Assembly: GCA_030830245.1 (NCBI GenBank)
Contig: JAURNJ010000320.1
Location: forward strand, 1-6,749
Length of the DNA: 6,749 nucleotides
Source: Novosphingobium sp.
GTDB taxonomy: Bacteria > Pseudomonadota > Alphaproteobacteria > Sphingomonadales > Sphingomonadaceae
Direction: 5' to 3'
Shown: positions 5,532-6,749 of the stretch, in pieces
Position numbering within the stretch: the first letter of the stretch is position 1
How the letters are laid out: the number at the start of each line of letters is the position of its first letter
The notes under the pieces: generated by a model
What the model was told of the DNA's origin: nothing
The model's input: the letters and a program-made list of their open reading frames with translations, nothing else
Database searches by the model: none
Position numbers and translations under genes: made by a program

Positions 5532-6749
5532 AGGCAGGCGGCAAGCGCGTCTGGCACACGCGCGGCAAGATCCGACGCGGAGAAGGCAGGCGGGCACAGC
5601 CTCGCCGCCTCGCCATGCAGCCAGATACCCTGGCAGGCCGCCTCGAATGCCGGAACCCCGGCCGCCGCCCGGCTGGCGATTGCGCCTGCCAGAACGTCGC
5701 CTGTCCCGGCGACCGAAAGCCAGCTCGTCGCACGGGGAGCACAGGCAAGCCTGCCATCGGGAGCAGCCACCAAAGTGTCTGGCCCCTTCGCCACAATCGT
5801 CATCCCGCTTGCCATGGCGAGCGCGCTGACCCGCTGGACCTTGGAGCCGGTGCCATCGCAATCGAAGCTGCGTTCGAGACTGGCAAGTTCGCCTTCGTGC
5901 GGAGTGGCAATGGTTGCAGCCTCCCGCTCCGCCAGCACGCGCGGTGCCAGCAGCACCAGTGCATCGGCATCGAGCACAGCAGGCACCGGATCGGCGAGCG
6001 CGATGGCGAGCCGCTCGCGCGCGGCGCCATCGCGGCCCAGCCCCGGTCCGCACAGGATCGCGGTATTGCGCGGGTCGGTCAGCACTTCGGCCAGAGCCTC
6101 GTCCGCAACCACAAGATCGAAAGGCGCGTTGGGCGGTCGCTCGTCAGCGAACAGCTTCACATAGCCTGCGCCTGCGCCTTGCGCCGACTGGCAGGCCAGC
6201 AGGGCCGCACCCGGCATCTTGCCCGCCACGACCGCGAGAAGCCCGCGCGTGTACTTGTGCGCATCACTTGCCGGAGCCGCGATATGGGGGCGTGCGATCA
6301 TTTGCGCCGCGCCCGTCACGGTCGCAATGCCGATCTCGACCAGTCGCAGAGCACCTGCCTTCGCCGAAGAGGGCATCAGCACATGGGCGAATTTCCACGC
6401 GCCCAGCGCAACGGTGAGATCGTAATCGGGCAATCCTTCGTTGAGCAGCATCCCAGAATCGGACTGGACGCCGCTCGGCAGGTCGATGGCGATACGGTGG
6501 CGGTGACGCGCGGCAAGGCGTGACAGCAGACTGTGATCTTCCGCTGTCAGGGGGCGAGTCAGCCCGCTTCCGAACAGGCAATCGACAAATACGTCGCCTT
6601 GCGGTTCCGCCTCGGGGCCAAGCACCTCGCCGCCGAACTGGGCGCGGGCGTTGATTGCCGCATCGGTCCGGGGCTCGCTGGCTGCGACGACCACGGCCTG
6701 CCCGCCGCGCTGGCGGATCGCCTCGGCAATCACATATCCGTCGCCGCCG
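5528..6749 (-). CDS. nnr: Bifunctional NAD(P)H-hydrate epimerase / ADP-dependent NAD(P)H-hydrate dehydratase (5' end outside window)
   Basis: A metabolite-repair enzyme: the N-terminal YjeF domain epimerises R- and S-NAD(P)HX and the C-terminal ribokinase-like domain dehydrates S-NAD(P)HX back to NAD(P)H using ADP. 406 residues are visible. The first visible residues, GGDGYVIAEA, are the tail of the NNGGDG motif, so roughly 60-70 N-terminal residues lie beyond the window. VDCLFGSGL (55-63) and IDLPSGV (88-94) complete the epimerase site. The dehydratase begins at HKYTRG (164-169) and carries GPGLG (234-238), VLDADAL (258-264), TPHEGE (282-287), AKGPDTLVAAPDGR (320-333) and AGTGDVLAG (347-355) with catalytic Asp351. 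A GTG at 6733 is not the start, because the epimerase motif continues across it. It is the first visible gene of the minus-strand run and its TGA overlaps the methyltransferase GTG by 4 bases. No missing key residue is seen in the visible part. Confidence 0.95.
   Translation of the reverse strand, partial: GGDGYVIAEAIRQRGGQAVVVAASEPRTDAAINARAQFGGEVLGPEAEPQGDVFVDCLFGSGLTRPLTAEDHSLLSRLAARHRHRIAIDLPSGVQSDSGMLLNEGLPDYDLTVALGAWKFAHVLMPSSAKAGALRLVEIGIATVTGAAQMIARPHIAAPASDAHKYTRGLLAVVAGKMPGAALLACQSAQGAGAGYVKLFADERPPNAPFDLVVADEALAEVLTDPRNTAILCGPGLGRDGAARERLAIALADPVPAVLDADALVLLAPRVLAEREAATIATPHEGELASLERSFDCDGTGSKVQRVSALAMASGMTIVAKGPDTLVAAPDGRLACAPRATSWLSVAGTGDVLAGAIASRAAAGVPAFEAACQGIWLHGEAARLCPPAFSASDLAARVPDALAACL

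Noticed and set aside
5531..6053. N-terminal extension of the RNA methyltransferase frame back to 6053
   Set aside because: The extra 174 codons are a low-complexity Arg/Ala/Gly frame lying over nnr; the family homology begins just after the GTG at 5531.
5247..6523. Two plus-strand open frames of about 300 codons opposite nnr and the methyltransferase
   Set aside because: Ala/Ser- or Arg-rich with no domain; both lie opposite well-supported genes.

Overview
The window looks like ordinary chromosomal DNA from a GC-rich alphaproteobacterium, most likely Sphingomonadales (Sphingomonas or Erythrobacter-like). This guess rests on high GC, three GTG starts among the seven genes, and the kind of protein families present. 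No 16S rRNA or other phylogenetic marker is in the window. I see no tRNA or rRNA gene, insertion sequence, CRISPR array or phage gene.

Layout, left to right. Positions 1-1195 hold a minus-strand saccharopine-dehydrogenase-family gene, best read as carboxynorspermidine dehydrogenase (polyamine synthesis), cut at its extreme 3' end by the window edge. A 135-base divergent spacer follows, and it is the only real intergenic region. Two plus-strand genes come next: a four-helix MAPEG-family membrane protein (1331-1759) and a putative DXD-type glycosyltransferase (1791-2582). The glycosyltransferase runs tail-to-tail into a minus-strand PIG-L/LmbE-type deacetylase (2524-3246), with the two coding regions overlapping by 59 bases.

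From the right edge leftwards the minus strand carries one tightly packed run of four genes: bifunctional NAD(P)H-hydrate epimerase/dehydratase nnr (5' end outside the window), an RlmD/RumA-like RNA uracil-5-methyltransferase, a zinc-independent MDR-family NAD(P)H oxidoreductase, and the PIG-L deacetylase. Junctions are a 4-base GTGA stop/start overlap, a 3-base gap and a 14-base gap, so this is very probably one transcription unit. nnr repairs damaged NADH/NADPH and the MDR enzyme probably consumes NAD(P)H; the RNA methyltransferase and the deacetylase have no obvious biochemical link to that.

The part least like a housekeeping block is the glycosyltransferase/deacetylase pair at about 1791-3246. 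Its base composition is lower in GC than the flanks in the 60-base lines I counted by hand (50-60% against 63-80%), and its two products could plausibly act on the same glycan. I found no convincing evidence of a wholly new system. Many long open frames opposite the real genes are shadows of GC-rich coding sequence.
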